From NCBI GenBank assembly GCA_900318355.1, contig ONKE01000057.1, forward strand, positions 1 to 44,152: 44,152 nt of DNA, written 5' to 3'. The DNA is from an uncultured Bacteroidales bacterium. Lineage in GTDB: Bacteria > Bacteroidota > Bacteroidia > Bacteroidales > UBA932. Positions 1 through 9,603 of this stretch are shown here, one piece after another (the stretch's first letter is position 1; the number at the start of each line of letters is the position of its first letter). The notes below the pieces were generated by a model. The model was given only the letters and a program-made list of their open reading frames with translations. It was not told the DNA's origin and made no database searches. The position numbers and the translations under genes are program-made.

Positions 1-2077
<2,077 letters not shown>

Positions 2078-2094
2078 ATGCCGAATTTAATGCG

Positions 2095-2133
2095 AAAAAG
2101 GACTGCACATCGGCCCGAAGTGCAATCCTTTTT
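2095..2133 (-). terminator. Terminator or attenuator between rpmA and serS
   Basis: On the minus strand the arms AAAAAGGATTGCAC and GTGCAGTCCTTTTT form a 14 bp stem with one U.G wobble and an 11-base loop, ending in a run of five U. The stem is perfect only when read on the minus strand, because the wobble becomes an A/C mismatch on the plus strand. This orients it as a terminator for rplU-rpmA. It sits just 18 bases before the serS start, so it could partly attenuate serS-eno or fully separate them. Confidence 0.75.
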
Positions 2134-2153
2134 CTTTTTCCATCCTTCGAGTC

Positions 2154-2414
2154 TTAGTTCTCAAACGGAACGACGGAGACGAAAGACTTGTCGTTTTTCT
2201 TCTTTGTAAACTTGACCGTGCCGTCTACAAGGGCATAGAGGGTGTGGTCTTTGCCGATACCGACGTTGCGGTCGGGATTGTGGACGGTACCTCTCTGACG
2301 GACGATGATATTGCCGGCCTTGACGACCTCACCGCCGAACTTCTTCAGACCAAGTCGTTTGCTATGCGATTCACGACCGTTCTTCGAACTGGATTGACCT
2401 TTTTTATGTGCCAT
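2154..2414 (-). CDS. rpmA: 50S ribosomal protein L27
   Basis: Large-subunit ribosomal protein bL27, located near the peptidyl-transferase centre. The 86 residues and the N-terminus [16 protein letters not shown] match the family, as do the conserved [17 protein letters not shown] and [12 protein letters not shown] segments. The N-terminus starts directly with MAHKKG, without the cleavable extension known from Firmicutes L27. It lies 35 bases downstream of rplU in the classic rplU-rpmA pair. Confidence 0.98.
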   Translation of the reverse strand: MAHKKGQSSSKNGRESHSKRLGLKKFGGEVVKAGNIIVRQRGTVHNPDRNVGIGKDHTLYALVDGTVKFTKKKNDKSFVSVVPFEN

Positions 2415-2449
2415 GGTAGTAGTTCTTTAACAAGTTAAACGATAAGGGA

Positions 2450-2761
2450 TTAGGCGATAGCGTCGATCTGGATGCGGGTGAGCTTCTGGCGATGACCGTT
2501 GAGCTTCTGGAAGCCCTTGCGGCGGATCTTCTTGAACACAAGCACCTTCTTGGCTTTTACATCGTCGTCGATGACAGTAGCGCTGACCACTGCACCTTCA
2601 ACATAGGGAGCTCCGACTTTGACGGCACCCTCGTTGTCGATGAGGAGCACTTTGTCGAACGTTACTTTCTCGTCCTTCTTCGCCGGGAGGCGGTTGACGA
2701 AAATCTTGGCGCCAGCTTCAACCTTAAACTGCTGGCCTGCAATGTCTACGATTGCGTACAT
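2450..2761 (-). CDS. rplU: 50S ribosomal protein L21
   Basis: Large-subunit ribosomal protein bL21, 103 residues. The N-terminus (MYAIVDIAGQQFKVEAG) and the C-terminal basic segment (KIRRKGFQKLNGHRQKLT) are family signatures. It is the first gene of the minus-strand rplU-rpmA unit and is preceded by a clear promoter and a leader of about 90 bases. Confidence 0.98.
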   Translation of the reverse strand: MYAIVDIAGQQFKVEAGAKIFVNRLPAKKDEKVTFDKVLLIDNEGAVKVGAPYVEGAVVSATVIDDDVKAKKVLVFKKIRRKGFQKLNGHRQKLTRIQIDAIA

Positions 2762-2886
2762 TTAAACAAAACTCTTAAAGTTTCCAGCCGGAGGCGTCCG
2801 CTCCCGAAGGCGGCTCTTCTCGTGCCCGCGCGGCCATTACATAATTATCGGACTGCAAAGATAACAATTATTTCCGAATCCACAAA
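2762..2886 (-). promoter_or_regulatory. rplU promoter and structured leader
   Basis: Read on the minus strand, TTTG (2886-2883) is followed after 19 bases by TATCTTTG (2863-2856), a near-ideal Bacteroidetes promoter (TTTG, spacer, TAnnTTTG). Transcription should start around 2849, leaving a leader of about 88 bases before the rplU ATG. The leader contains a GC-rich hairpin closed by AGCCG/CGGCT and a smaller AAACT/AGTTT hairpin just before the ATG. A ribosomal-protein autoregulatory leader is possible. I do not recognise a named RNA family here. Confidence 0.7.
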
Positions 2887-2942
2887 ACTTCCCCCGCATT
2901 TCATCTCTACTGCAACCTTTCAGCATTCCGGTACGCTATTAC

Positions 2943-2995
2943 ACGCAGCCCGCGAACGCGTGTTGTAGCCGGCGGCGTGCGTTCTTGCCGCCGGC
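2943..2995. repeat. Two consecutive GC-rich hairpins after the GH97 gene
   Basis: GCCGGCGGC (2968-2976) and GCCGCCGGC (2987-2995) form a perfect 9 bp stem with a 10-base loop. A second, weaker hairpin (ACGC... / ...GCGT, about 2943-2962) lies next to it. The stronger stem begins only 7 bases after the GH97 stop on the minus strand. Neither has a U-tract, so they look like 3'-end stabilising or Rho-type structures at the end of the 16.7 kb operon rather than canonical intrinsic terminators. Confidence 0.45.
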
Positions 2996-3002
2996 TGTGC
3001 AA

Positions 3003-4982
3003 TTAACGGGCAAGAGAGATTTTCGCAGTGAAGCCGCCGCCTGGGGCAAGGTGGACAGTCAGGGCGGTGTCGAGCAGCATTTCCTTGCGGAGATAGTCGG
3101 AGGCCAGCCTGTGGGCGTTGGCACCATCTTGAAAGACGACGGCCTTGTGTGGACCGGCGCCAAGGAAAGACAGGTCGATCGTGATATCCCGCGGCTGCCA
3201 GTCCGTAATGGCTCCCAGATACCAGTCATTCCCCTTACGCCGGGCGATGACGACATATTCGCCGATTTCGCCGGACAGGGCCCGCGTTTCATCCCAGACT
3301 GTCGGAACACCTGCGATAAAGTCCAGACACTCACGCTCTTTCGTATATGCGGTGGGAGTATCACAGAGCATATTCAGCGGCGAGAGGAAAATGGTATAGA
3401 GGGCCAGCTGGTGGCAGCGTGTTCCCTGGCTCATCGGCTCGGAAACCACAGGACGGAAATTCTCCCGGCTCGCGTTGCGCATCGCTCCCTGCGTATAATC
3501 AAGAGAGCCCGCAACCATCCTGGCAAAAGGAATCGTCACGTCATTTTCCATCTGGTCGGTGGCCGCATCGAAGAACTTCATCATTTCCAGGCCGAACACC
3601 CCTTCGAAATTCAGGACATTCGGCCAGGTCCGCTGCAAGCCGCAGGGCTTGAACGCCCCATGGAAATCCAGCACGAGACGGTATTTGGCGGCCAGTGAAG
3701 CGGCCCTTTCGTAAAAGGCCACCATCGACTGGTCATCCCGGTCCATGAAATCGACCTTGAATCCCTTCACGCCCATCGCCGAATAATGGCGGAAAATATT
3801 CTCCATATCCCTCGCAAGCGCATAATAGCCGGCCCAAAGAATAATGCCGACGCCACGCGCCGAAGCATAGTCCACGATTCCCTTCAGGTCGATGTCCGGG
3901 ACAACGCTCAACAGGTCGGCTTTCCCTTCGACGGACCATCCTTCGTCGAGGATGACATATTCGATTCCGTTGGCCGCAGCAAAATCAATGTAATGGCAGT
4001 ACGTCCGGGTATTCACGCCCGAAGCGAAATCGACGCCGCCGATGTTCCAGTCATTCCACCAATCCCAGGCCACCTTGCCTGGCTTGACCCAGCTGAAATC
4101 CCCTTCCGATGCTTCCGACAGCAACCACACGATATCATTGTCCAACAGCGCAGCGTCATTTTCAGCCACATTGACCACCCGCCAGGGGAACTTTTCAGCC
4201 GCGGAGCAGACGGCCAGATAATCTTCCCGTTCCACCACTTCCTCCTGGATGTTGTTGTGACCGCCTTGACGGACGGTTTTGGGATACGGTGCAAATACGC
4301 CCTTCAGCCGCAGCGCCCCGTCCGGATTGTACAGATACATCCCCGGATAGTCCAGCAACGACGCCTCGGTGATGCATACCAGTTCACCCTGCTCCGAGCG
4401 CAAGGTAATCGGCAGAAAGGTGAGCAAGGAGGCATCATAGCCACTGACCGTGGAGTGGGTGTAGGTGTTTTCGAACGAATTGTTGAACTGGGACGACAAG
4501 GTTTCCCGGTTCTGCCGGACATAGGGGAACCAGGCCTCACAGTCGGTCGGAAAGGCGAATTCGGTGAAATCGTCCAGGACCTTGAAGCCCGACTTGCGGT
4601 GGGCCTCAATACGCCAGGCGACAGCAGCGTCGTAGGCCCTCACCACCAAGTCGAAATCACGGTAACGCAGCCGCATCTCGTTGTACCGGTCCCGGACCGA
4701 TGTTTTTTTATAGAACCGGGCATCGCGGACCGCGTCGGTCGCAGCCCTGCTCACACGCGGTGGACGACTGCCAGGACGGAAGACCGTCCCGTCGTCCAGC
4801 GCCAAACCGAGAGAGGATGGTGCAATCACGACGTGACCATCCCTGAGCAGGGACCATTGCTCCCCTTGCAGGACAAACTCCAGCGCGCCGTCAGGAGAAG
4901 ACACGCTATATCTTACAGGCGCGGCCCCATAGGCGAACTGGGCCAGAAAAAGCACACACAGGATTATGACAGACCGTTTCAT
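3003..4982 (-). CDS. GH97 family glycoside hydrolase (retaining type)
   Basis: Secreted alpha-glycosidase of family GH97, the SusB family of Bacteroidetes glycan loci. From ATG 4982 (2 bases after the upstream stop) it has 659 residues with an N-terminal signal peptide (hydrophobic stretch to about residue 20). An in-frame ATG at 4991 that overlaps the upstream stop is the alternative start. The N-terminal beta-sandwich is followed by the catalytic barrel with VAWDWWNDWN, VILDEGW, GFKVDFMDRDDQ and NVLNFEGV. The Asp in KVDFMD (residue 411) matches the nucleophile of retaining GH97 enzymes such as the B. thetaiotaomicron alpha-galactosidase, and the Glu in NFEG (460) is the likely acid/base. 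Inverting SusB-type members use a Glu-based arrangement instead. It is the last gene of the fecR-susC-susD operon and its only recognisable glycoside hydrolase. Substrate alpha-galactoside is an inference. Confidence 0.9.
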   Translation of the reverse strand: MKRSVIILCVLFLAQFAYGAAPVRYSVSSPDGALEFVLQGEQWSLLRDGHVVIAPSSLGLALDDGTVFRPGSRPPRVSRAATDAVRDARFYKKTSVRDRYNEMRLRYRDFDLVVRAYDAAVAWRIEAHRKSGFKVLDDFTEFAFPTDCEAWFPYVRQNRETLSSQFNNSFENTYTHSTVSGYDASLLTFLPITLRSEQGELVCITEASLLDYPGMYLYNPDGALRLKGVFAPYPKTVRQGGHNNIQEEVVEREDYLAVCSAAEKFPWRVVNVAENDAALLDNDIVWLLSEASEGDFSWVKPGKVAWDWWNDWNIGGVDFASGVNTRTYCHYIDFAAANGIEYVILDEGWSVEGKADLLSVVPDIDLKGIVDYASARGVGIILWAGYYALARDMENIFRHYSAMGVKGFKVDFMDRDDQSMVAFYERAASLAAKYRLVLDFHGAFKPCGLQRTWPNVLNFEGVFGLEMMKFFDAATDQMENDVTIPFARMVAGSLDYTQGAMRNASRENFRPVVSEPMSQGTRCHQLALYTIFLSPLNMLCDTPTAYTKERECLDFIAGVPTVWDETRALSGEIGEYVVIARRKGNDWYLGAITDWQPRDITIDLSFLGAGPHKAVVFQDGANAHRLASDYLRKEMLLDTALTVHLAPGGGFTAKISLAR

Positions 4983-4984
4983 CG

Positions 4985-6745
4985 TTACCATTTATAGACT
5001 CTGACTTTATAGAATGCTGCCACCGGAACCGGCAGATAAAACTCCGGAATTTCCGGCCAGGCGTAACTGTATCTGACTTTCTGCGTAGACCACAACATCT
5101 CCCCTCCACATGTCTCCGGATTGGCATGGGTGTAGATGATTTCCTCGGTAATGGGATTGTAGTTAAGGCTCTTGATGCTTCCGATGCCCTTGAATTTGGC
5201 AAAGGAAGTGAAGCGTTTGCTGCGCAGATCGAAAAATGCGGCATTGTTGCCGGCCAGGATCAAAGCGTCTTCCCCTTTGGGGACAAGGTCATGAACATCA
5301 GTTAAATAGAATGCCGTGGAGCGGCTTGCACGCAGGCGCAGTTTCGGTGCCCGGGTATTCCAGTCTTCGAGCGTATATTCGTTCAGCAGATTCCCGCCGG
5401 CCGCATAAAGCCTGCCATATTTCCGACTGTAGTAAAGCCCGTGCGCGGCGACAAGCGGATAGCTCGCAAGCACCTTGTCGGGAGTCTTCCGGTCATAGAT
5501 ATTGACGCAGTCCGTTCCCACCGAACAAGCCAAGGCAATCTTCCCGTCCGGAAGAAACTCGGCACTGTGGACATTGGGAATATCCTTTGCCCAGAAAAGC
5601 ACCTTGCCGTCATGTTTGCGCAACAGCACGCACCAGCCGTGGGACCCGGTAACTAGCAGCTCCTTTCCGTCGGCAGACACCTTGCATTCGTCGATATAAT
5701 CCATCCGCTCTACCGGAAGGCCCAGGATGGAAGCCGCGCTGTGTGCATCCCACTCCCACGTAATCGCATTCTCGTGAGTCCCGTCCCGCCGGGCTTGGTC
5801 GGCATTGAAGAAAAACAGATGATTCCGTGACATGCCGATCAGCTCCCGGGAAGATGCATCCTCCTTCTTCTTTCCAAGGAAAACCTCGTTGTAGGCCTTG
5901 ACTATGTTTTCCGGATTCACATCCTCGCCTGAACGGACTTCGTGCATCGCGACACCATGGAAACCGATCTTGCGAAGGCCCTCCCTTATGACCGGCCAGT
6001 CTATGACACCCTTCCCCTCAATCCAATGGCGTTCATCAGTTCGGTCGAAATCGGATATGTGGATATGGGAAATCCGCGGCCCGACCACATCCATGAAATG
6101 CTGGTGGTCCTCCTTGAGCAAATGGTTCGTATCAAAGGTACACATCACGTCGGGATAGTCCCCGATCATGTACATGATTTCCTCCGAGGTATTGCCGAGA
6201 CACGTCCGGGGAAGGTCCTCGACACACAGGACCGCTCCGATCTTTTTGGCGGCAAGGCTCAACCGGCCGATGGCGTTACGGGCGTTCTTTAGGCGTGAGG
6301 GGCGCTCTTCGTCGGTAATCGGTTCCAGCGAAGCATGCAGGCACAGTCGCTTGGGAGAAAAGATGGAACACATCTCAATGAGCTGCTCCTGCGTCCGGAC
6401 GCTGTAGTCGCGCATCCGGTCGTCGGTCGAGGAAATATCGATCTCCCACGTGTGGGGAAGATGGCAGGACCAGACCTTGAGACCTGCCCGGTCGATGCGT
6501 CTTTTAAGCTCGAATGCCCGCGGATACCACTCGTTTTCCGGCGCATAGCGCATGATTTGATTAACGATGACCTCAACGTAATCGCAGCCTGCAGCCTTGA
6601 TGGCGTCCAGGTCTTCCTGCGAGGTCAGTTCCTTCTCGCCGAACATGCTAAGGGAAATGCCCACAGGCCACTCCTGAGCCCACATAGCGGAATTTGCAGC
6701 CACCGTCAAAGCGGTGGCCACAAAACAGCAAAGCAGTCGCTTCAT
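4985..6745 (-). CDS. Secreted sugar isomerase-like TIM barrel fused to a propeller domain
   Basis: A 586-residue exported fusion. Residues 1-23 are a signal peptide. Residues ~27-290 form a xylose-isomerase-like TIM barrel (AP-endonuclease 2 superfamily) with plausible metal ligands in VEDL (E176), FDTNH (D205), HIHISD (H227/H229) and MHEV (E269). Residues ~300-586 form a DUF6528-type beta-propeller with repeats such as VHSAEFLPDGKIALACSVG. The propeller half is clearly related to the free lipoprotein at 12848-13807; both end in an AFYK/EFYK-type strand. Together this suggests a periplasmic or surface enzyme acting on a sugar or sugar derivative, with the propeller as binding module. No substrate can be read from the sequence. 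It lies 3 bases after the upstream gene and 2 bases before the GH97 gene. Confidence 0.75.
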   Translation of the reverse strand: MKRLLCCFVATALTVAANSAMWAQEWPVGISLSMFGEKELTSQEDLDAIKAAGCDYVEVIVNQIMRYAPENEWYPRAFELKRRIDRAGLKVWSCHLPHTWEIDISSTDDRMRDYSVRTQEQLIEMCSIFSPKRLCLHASLEPITDEERPSRLKNARNAIGRLSLAAKKIGAVLCVEDLPRTCLGNTSEEIMYMIGDYPDVMCTFDTNHLLKEDHQHFMDVVGPRISHIHISDFDRTDERHWIEGKGVIDWPVIREGLRKIGFHGVAMHEVRSGEDVNPENIVKAYNEVFLGKKKEDASSRELIGMSRNHLFFFNADQARRDGTHENAITWEWDAHSAASILGLPVERMDYIDECKVSADGKELLVTGSHGWCVLLRKHDGKVLFWAKDIPNVHSAEFLPDGKIALACSVGTDCVNIYDRKTPDKVLASYPLVAAHGLYYSRKYGRLYAAGGNLLNEYTLEDWNTRAPKLRLRASRSTAFYLTDVHDLVPKGEDALILAGNNAAFFDLRSKRFTSFAKFKGIGSIKSLNYNPITEEIIYTHANPETCGGEMLWSTQKVRYSYAWPEIPEFYLPVPVAAFYKVRVYKW

Positions 6746-6748
6746 ATC

Positions 6749-8572
6749 CTACTCCGTAATTTTCTCGCAGCGGAGACCGACACCGCCGGCGGCGGCATAG
6801 CCACCAAGTTTTGCAGCGGCATTGTAACGGACATCCAGGATCAGCGGGTTTCCTGAGCCGGCTTTGTCACGGCACCACATAAAGGTAATTGCGGTTCCGC
6901 TGTTGATTGTTCCGGCCGTTGACCCCAACTGTCCTGTCGCAGGGAACCAGACGCTTACATCATTATTATCATTATCTTTATACTTATACAGGAAACCATA
7001 GTTTGCGGTATCCCACACATAATGTTCCGTGTTGAGAGAGCCCTCTTCCTTCCAAACGGAAGAATCCGGAACCCGGTAGCCGACCGGGCAAGGGTCATAG
7101 ATGGTCTTGTCGAGTCCATCCCAGGTTGTAACGGAGGCTTCCGACGACCAGTTGTTGGCCGTTGCCGCCTTGTAGAAAACGGTCGGGTTGGCCACGGCAG
7201 TAGCAGCCGACACGCCGCCTTCCGCAACGGAGAACTGCGTTCCATACACACCTGCAACAGTGTTGCTGTTGGCGACACGACCCGGGAACGGATCCTTGCG
7301 GCCATACTGATAAAGAAGGCCGATGGAATTCGTCGAACCGGCCGTATTCGCAAAGGTGCCGATGTTACGGTCCATCATCTTTGCCCCGCCCAGCATTTCA
7401 ACGTCTTCAAAGCCGGCATTGGCGCCCCAGATCAGCCAGCTCCAGAGAATGTTGTCCGAAGCATCCTTGGCAGCCATGACAAAATTCCCCTGGGATCCGC
7501 CGCGCTCGAAATAGACATAGCCGTTGGAATAACGGACATTCTTGACAATGTTGCCGATGTTGGCATCCGTAGGTGGGGTGGCAGCAGCGACAGCTGCCCA
7601 AAGGAGGCTCCCGGAGGCAACCGCCCCGACGGACTCGGAAGAATTACCCTTGACGGCCTTGATCTTATAGCGGGCATTCTTCACCTTGGCATTGTAGCAG
7701 TTGGCCGTACTTAGCGTGTAGACATTTTTGGAATAAAACCAATCGCGACTCAGGTTGATGGCCGGATTGCTCACTTCGAGTTCCAGCTCGGAAATCACAT
7801 TCCGTGTAATCTGAAGCGACGAGCCGCCCTTCAGGGACCATGTCTGCTCGTAGAAGGCCGATGTATCGTTGTGCATGGCGGTAATGTCGAAAGAAGCATA
7901 GTTTCCTTCCGGCACCCACAGGTAGAACGTCAGGGCCGTCGTCCCTAGGGCCTTCGCGCTCTCCATATTCAGCACGGCAGGCGTAGTACCGGTCACCACG
8001 GCCTTGTCGCCATCCACCGTATAGGTTCCGGTCAATCCCTTGTCCGCTTCCAGCAGTATGTACTTCAGATTGAAAGCCGTTGAGACGGAGGCGGCTTTCT
8101 TGAGGTCGATCTTCAGCAGGCCGCAGAGGTTTTTGAATGCCAGATTGGTTGTAGCCCCTTCCGCGTGCATCGGCGCCTCGAAACGGGTGATTTCCGTCCC
8201 GTTCAGACCGTAAACCTGAACAACCGGCAACTGTTCATCGGCCGTTTCGTTATAGGGGAAGAAGGCCTCATAGGTTACGCCTTCCGTTCCCAGGACGTCG
8301 CCGCTTTTGAACGAAAAGCTGGAGGTCTCGCCGGCGGCATCTGCCACATAGACAGCTTTCTTTCCTTCGCTGTCCTTGATAAGGATCTCGTCTCCGGCGG
8401 CCCATGACACTTTCAGTCCCGAGAACGAGGCCTTGACTTCAGGTTGTTCGGCAAAGGTTGCCGTAAATACGGGCGCCTCTTTCGTGGCGGAAAGATCAAT
8501 GGTAACAGGTTCCTTGGAGCAGGAGACCAGAACGGCCGACAATGCGACCAGGCTTATGACAAACTTTTTCAT
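6749..8572 (-). CDS. Lipoprotein, fimbrillin-like N-terminus plus FISUMP-like C-terminus
   Basis: A 607-residue lipoprotein. The signal ends in the lipobox VLVSC (Cys18), followed by SKEP. Residues ~30-270 resemble the Mfa-like/fimbrillin family: a SWAAGDEILI motif, then beta-rich segments ending VISELELEVSNPAI. Residues ~290-607 carry a C-terminal module with ANCYNAK, SWLIWG, YQYGRKDPFPGR, KTIYDPCPVGYRVP and WFPATGQL, features of the Fibrobacter succinogenes major-domain (FISUMP) type. The protein at 9604-11349 is a full-length paralogue. The position downstream of SusCD and the lipobox suggest an outer-membrane surface lipoprotein, perhaps a glycan-binding or adhesin subunit. No catalytic motif is visible and the function is unknown. 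Confidence 0.75.
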   Translation of the reverse strand: MKKFVISLVALSAVLVSCSKEPVTIDLSATKEAPVFTATFAEQPEVKASFSGLKVSWAAGDEILIKDSEGKKAVYVADAAGETSSFSFKSGDVLGTEGVTYEAFFPYNETADEQLPVVQVYGLNGTEITRFEAPMHAEGATTNLAFKNLCGLLKIDLKKAASVSTAFNLKYILLEADKGLTGTYTVDGDKAVVTGTTPAVLNMESAKALGTTALTFYLWVPEGNYASFDITAMHNDTSAFYEQTWSLKGGSSLQITRNVISELELEVSNPAINLSRDWFYSKNVYTLSTANCYNAKVKNARYKIKAVKGNSSESVGAVASGSLLWAAVAAATPPTDANIGNIVKNVRYSNGYVYFERGGSQGNFVMAAKDASDNILWSWLIWGANAGFEDVEMLGGAKMMDRNIGTFANTAGSTNSIGLLYQYGRKDPFPGRVANSNTVAGVYGTQFSVAEGGVSAATAVANPTVFYKAATANNWSSEASVTTWDGLDKTIYDPCPVGYRVPDSSVWKEEGSLNTEHYVWDTANYGFLYKYKDNDNNDVSVWFPATGQLGSTAGTINSGTAITFMWCRDKAGSGNPLILDVRYNAAAKLGGYAAAGGVGLRCEKITE

Positions 8573-8578
8573 GGCGCT

Positions 8579-8737
8579 TTATTCATCAAATAAATCGGTG
8601 GTGAACATATCGGTCACATTGGACCCTTTGTAATACTGCTCGGTCGACACATTACTCTGGCATACGACCGATTCGCAGCAGCACATCAGGACATCCGCCA
8701 CGGGCGCGATGTATTCCTGTTTCTTGTTGTTTCTCAT
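8579..8737 (-). CDS. Small Cys-rich peptide, 52 residues
   Basis: An open frame from ATG 8737 to TAA 8579, short enough to be missed by length filters. It begins MRNNKKQEYIAPVADVLM, followed by CCCESVVCQS and an acidic, Thr-rich tail ending LFDE. It fits exactly between its neighbours (23 bases after the 276-residue lipoprotein, 6 bases before the next ATG), which supports a real gene. Short proteins with a basic N-terminus, a Y-x-x-P motif and a hydrophobic/Cys segment are common near fimbrillin-like and lipoprotein genes in Bacteroidales, where they are normally annotated as hypothetical. There is no signal peptide. Four cysteines in 8 residues could bind metal or form disulfides. Function unknown. 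Confidence 0.65.
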   Translation of the reverse strand: MRNNKKQEYIAPVADVLMCCCESVVCQSNVSTEQYYKGSNVTDMFTTDLFDE

Positions 8738-8760
8738 GTTGCGGTAATTATGTGTGTTAA

Positions 8761-9591
8761 TTAAAATTTGTCATCGATGCTTCCGCCGTCTTCGAAGTCT
8801 TCCAGCGGACCGAAGAAGTCGGCGGTGATTTCAAGTTCATAAGATTTGATCATATCCGGACGGGGAACAATGCCCATGACCGTCACGCTCTCCACGACCT
8901 TGCCGTCCGCGAAGAAAAAGCTTACCTTACTGCCCATCGGATATTTCTGGCTGGGAAGGGTCAGGAACACGGGACTTCCGGCCGTCATCCCGTCGGGACA
9001 ATCGACCGTCATAGTCTTCTCACCGGAGGCGATGGTAAACACACCGTCCTTCCCGACCGTACCGCTGCCGGAGGCGAACCCGCCCGTCGAAGTGAAGGTC
9101 ACCTTGGTCAGAGGCGCCTCATACAGGGCCAGTCCGCTACCGACCAGCTGCAACTTGGCAAGGCCGCAGATACTCTTGAACTTGAAAACTCCGTCGCGTA
9201 CTTTCCAAAGATACAGGGGCATTCTGTCTACGACCTTCGAGGCGGCCTGAGTATCAGGAAGCGAGAGGGTGCAAACACCATCCTGGAACGAGAAAAGGTC
9301 GGCAGGATACCCTGCCTGATAGGAGCCGGTCTTTGCCAGCGCGCCTTCACTGACAACGAACAAATCCCTGTCCGCGTCATATTTGAACACGGCGTCATTA
9401 TCCCCGTTGAACACCCGGACCAGGTCGCCGTCCTGCCAGGAAAAACCGCCCGTATCCGGATCCAGAGCCGACTTGACGGCAAAATCCATGACTACGGCCG
9501 GGAACTCCGTGAGCAGGCCGTCCTGCCCGAACTTATCACAGGCAGTCAGCAGTACTGCCAGAGCAAAAAATATTGTTTGGATTCTCTTCAT
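8761..9591 (-). CDS. Fimbrillin-like lipoprotein
   Basis: A 276-residue lipoprotein with lipobox LLTAC (Cys18). The beta-rich body resembles the fimbrillin/Mfa-like N-terminal halves of the neighbouring 607- and 581-residue proteins: FSWQDGDLVRVFNGD corresponds to their W-x-x-G/E-D-x-I/V region, and there is a similar FKSICGLAKLQLVG segment. It lacks the C-terminal FISUMP-like module and ends in an acidic stretch (FFGPLEDFEDGG). It is probably surface or outer-membrane anchored and part of the same lipoprotein set. No enzymatic motif is visible. It is tightly packed, 12 bases after the upstream gene. Confidence 0.7.
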   Translation of the reverse strand: MKRIQTIFFALAVLLTACDKFGQDGLLTEFPAVVMDFAVKSALDPDTGGFSWQDGDLVRVFNGDNDAVFKYDADRDLFVVSEGALAKTGSYQAGYPADLFSFQDGVCTLSLPDTQAASKVVDRMPLYLWKVRDGVFKFKSICGLAKLQLVGSGLALYEAPLTKVTFTSTGGFASGSGTVGKDGVFTIASGEKTMTVDCPDGMTAGSPVFLTLPSQKYPMGSKVSFFFADGKVVESVTVMGIVPRPDMIKSYELEITADFFGPLEDFEDGGSIDDKF

Positions 9592-9603
9592 GGCTGATTT
9601 TCC

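Noticed and set aside
2943-2995. CRISPR-like or REP array
   Set aside because: Only two dissimilar hairpins are present, with no repeated unit.
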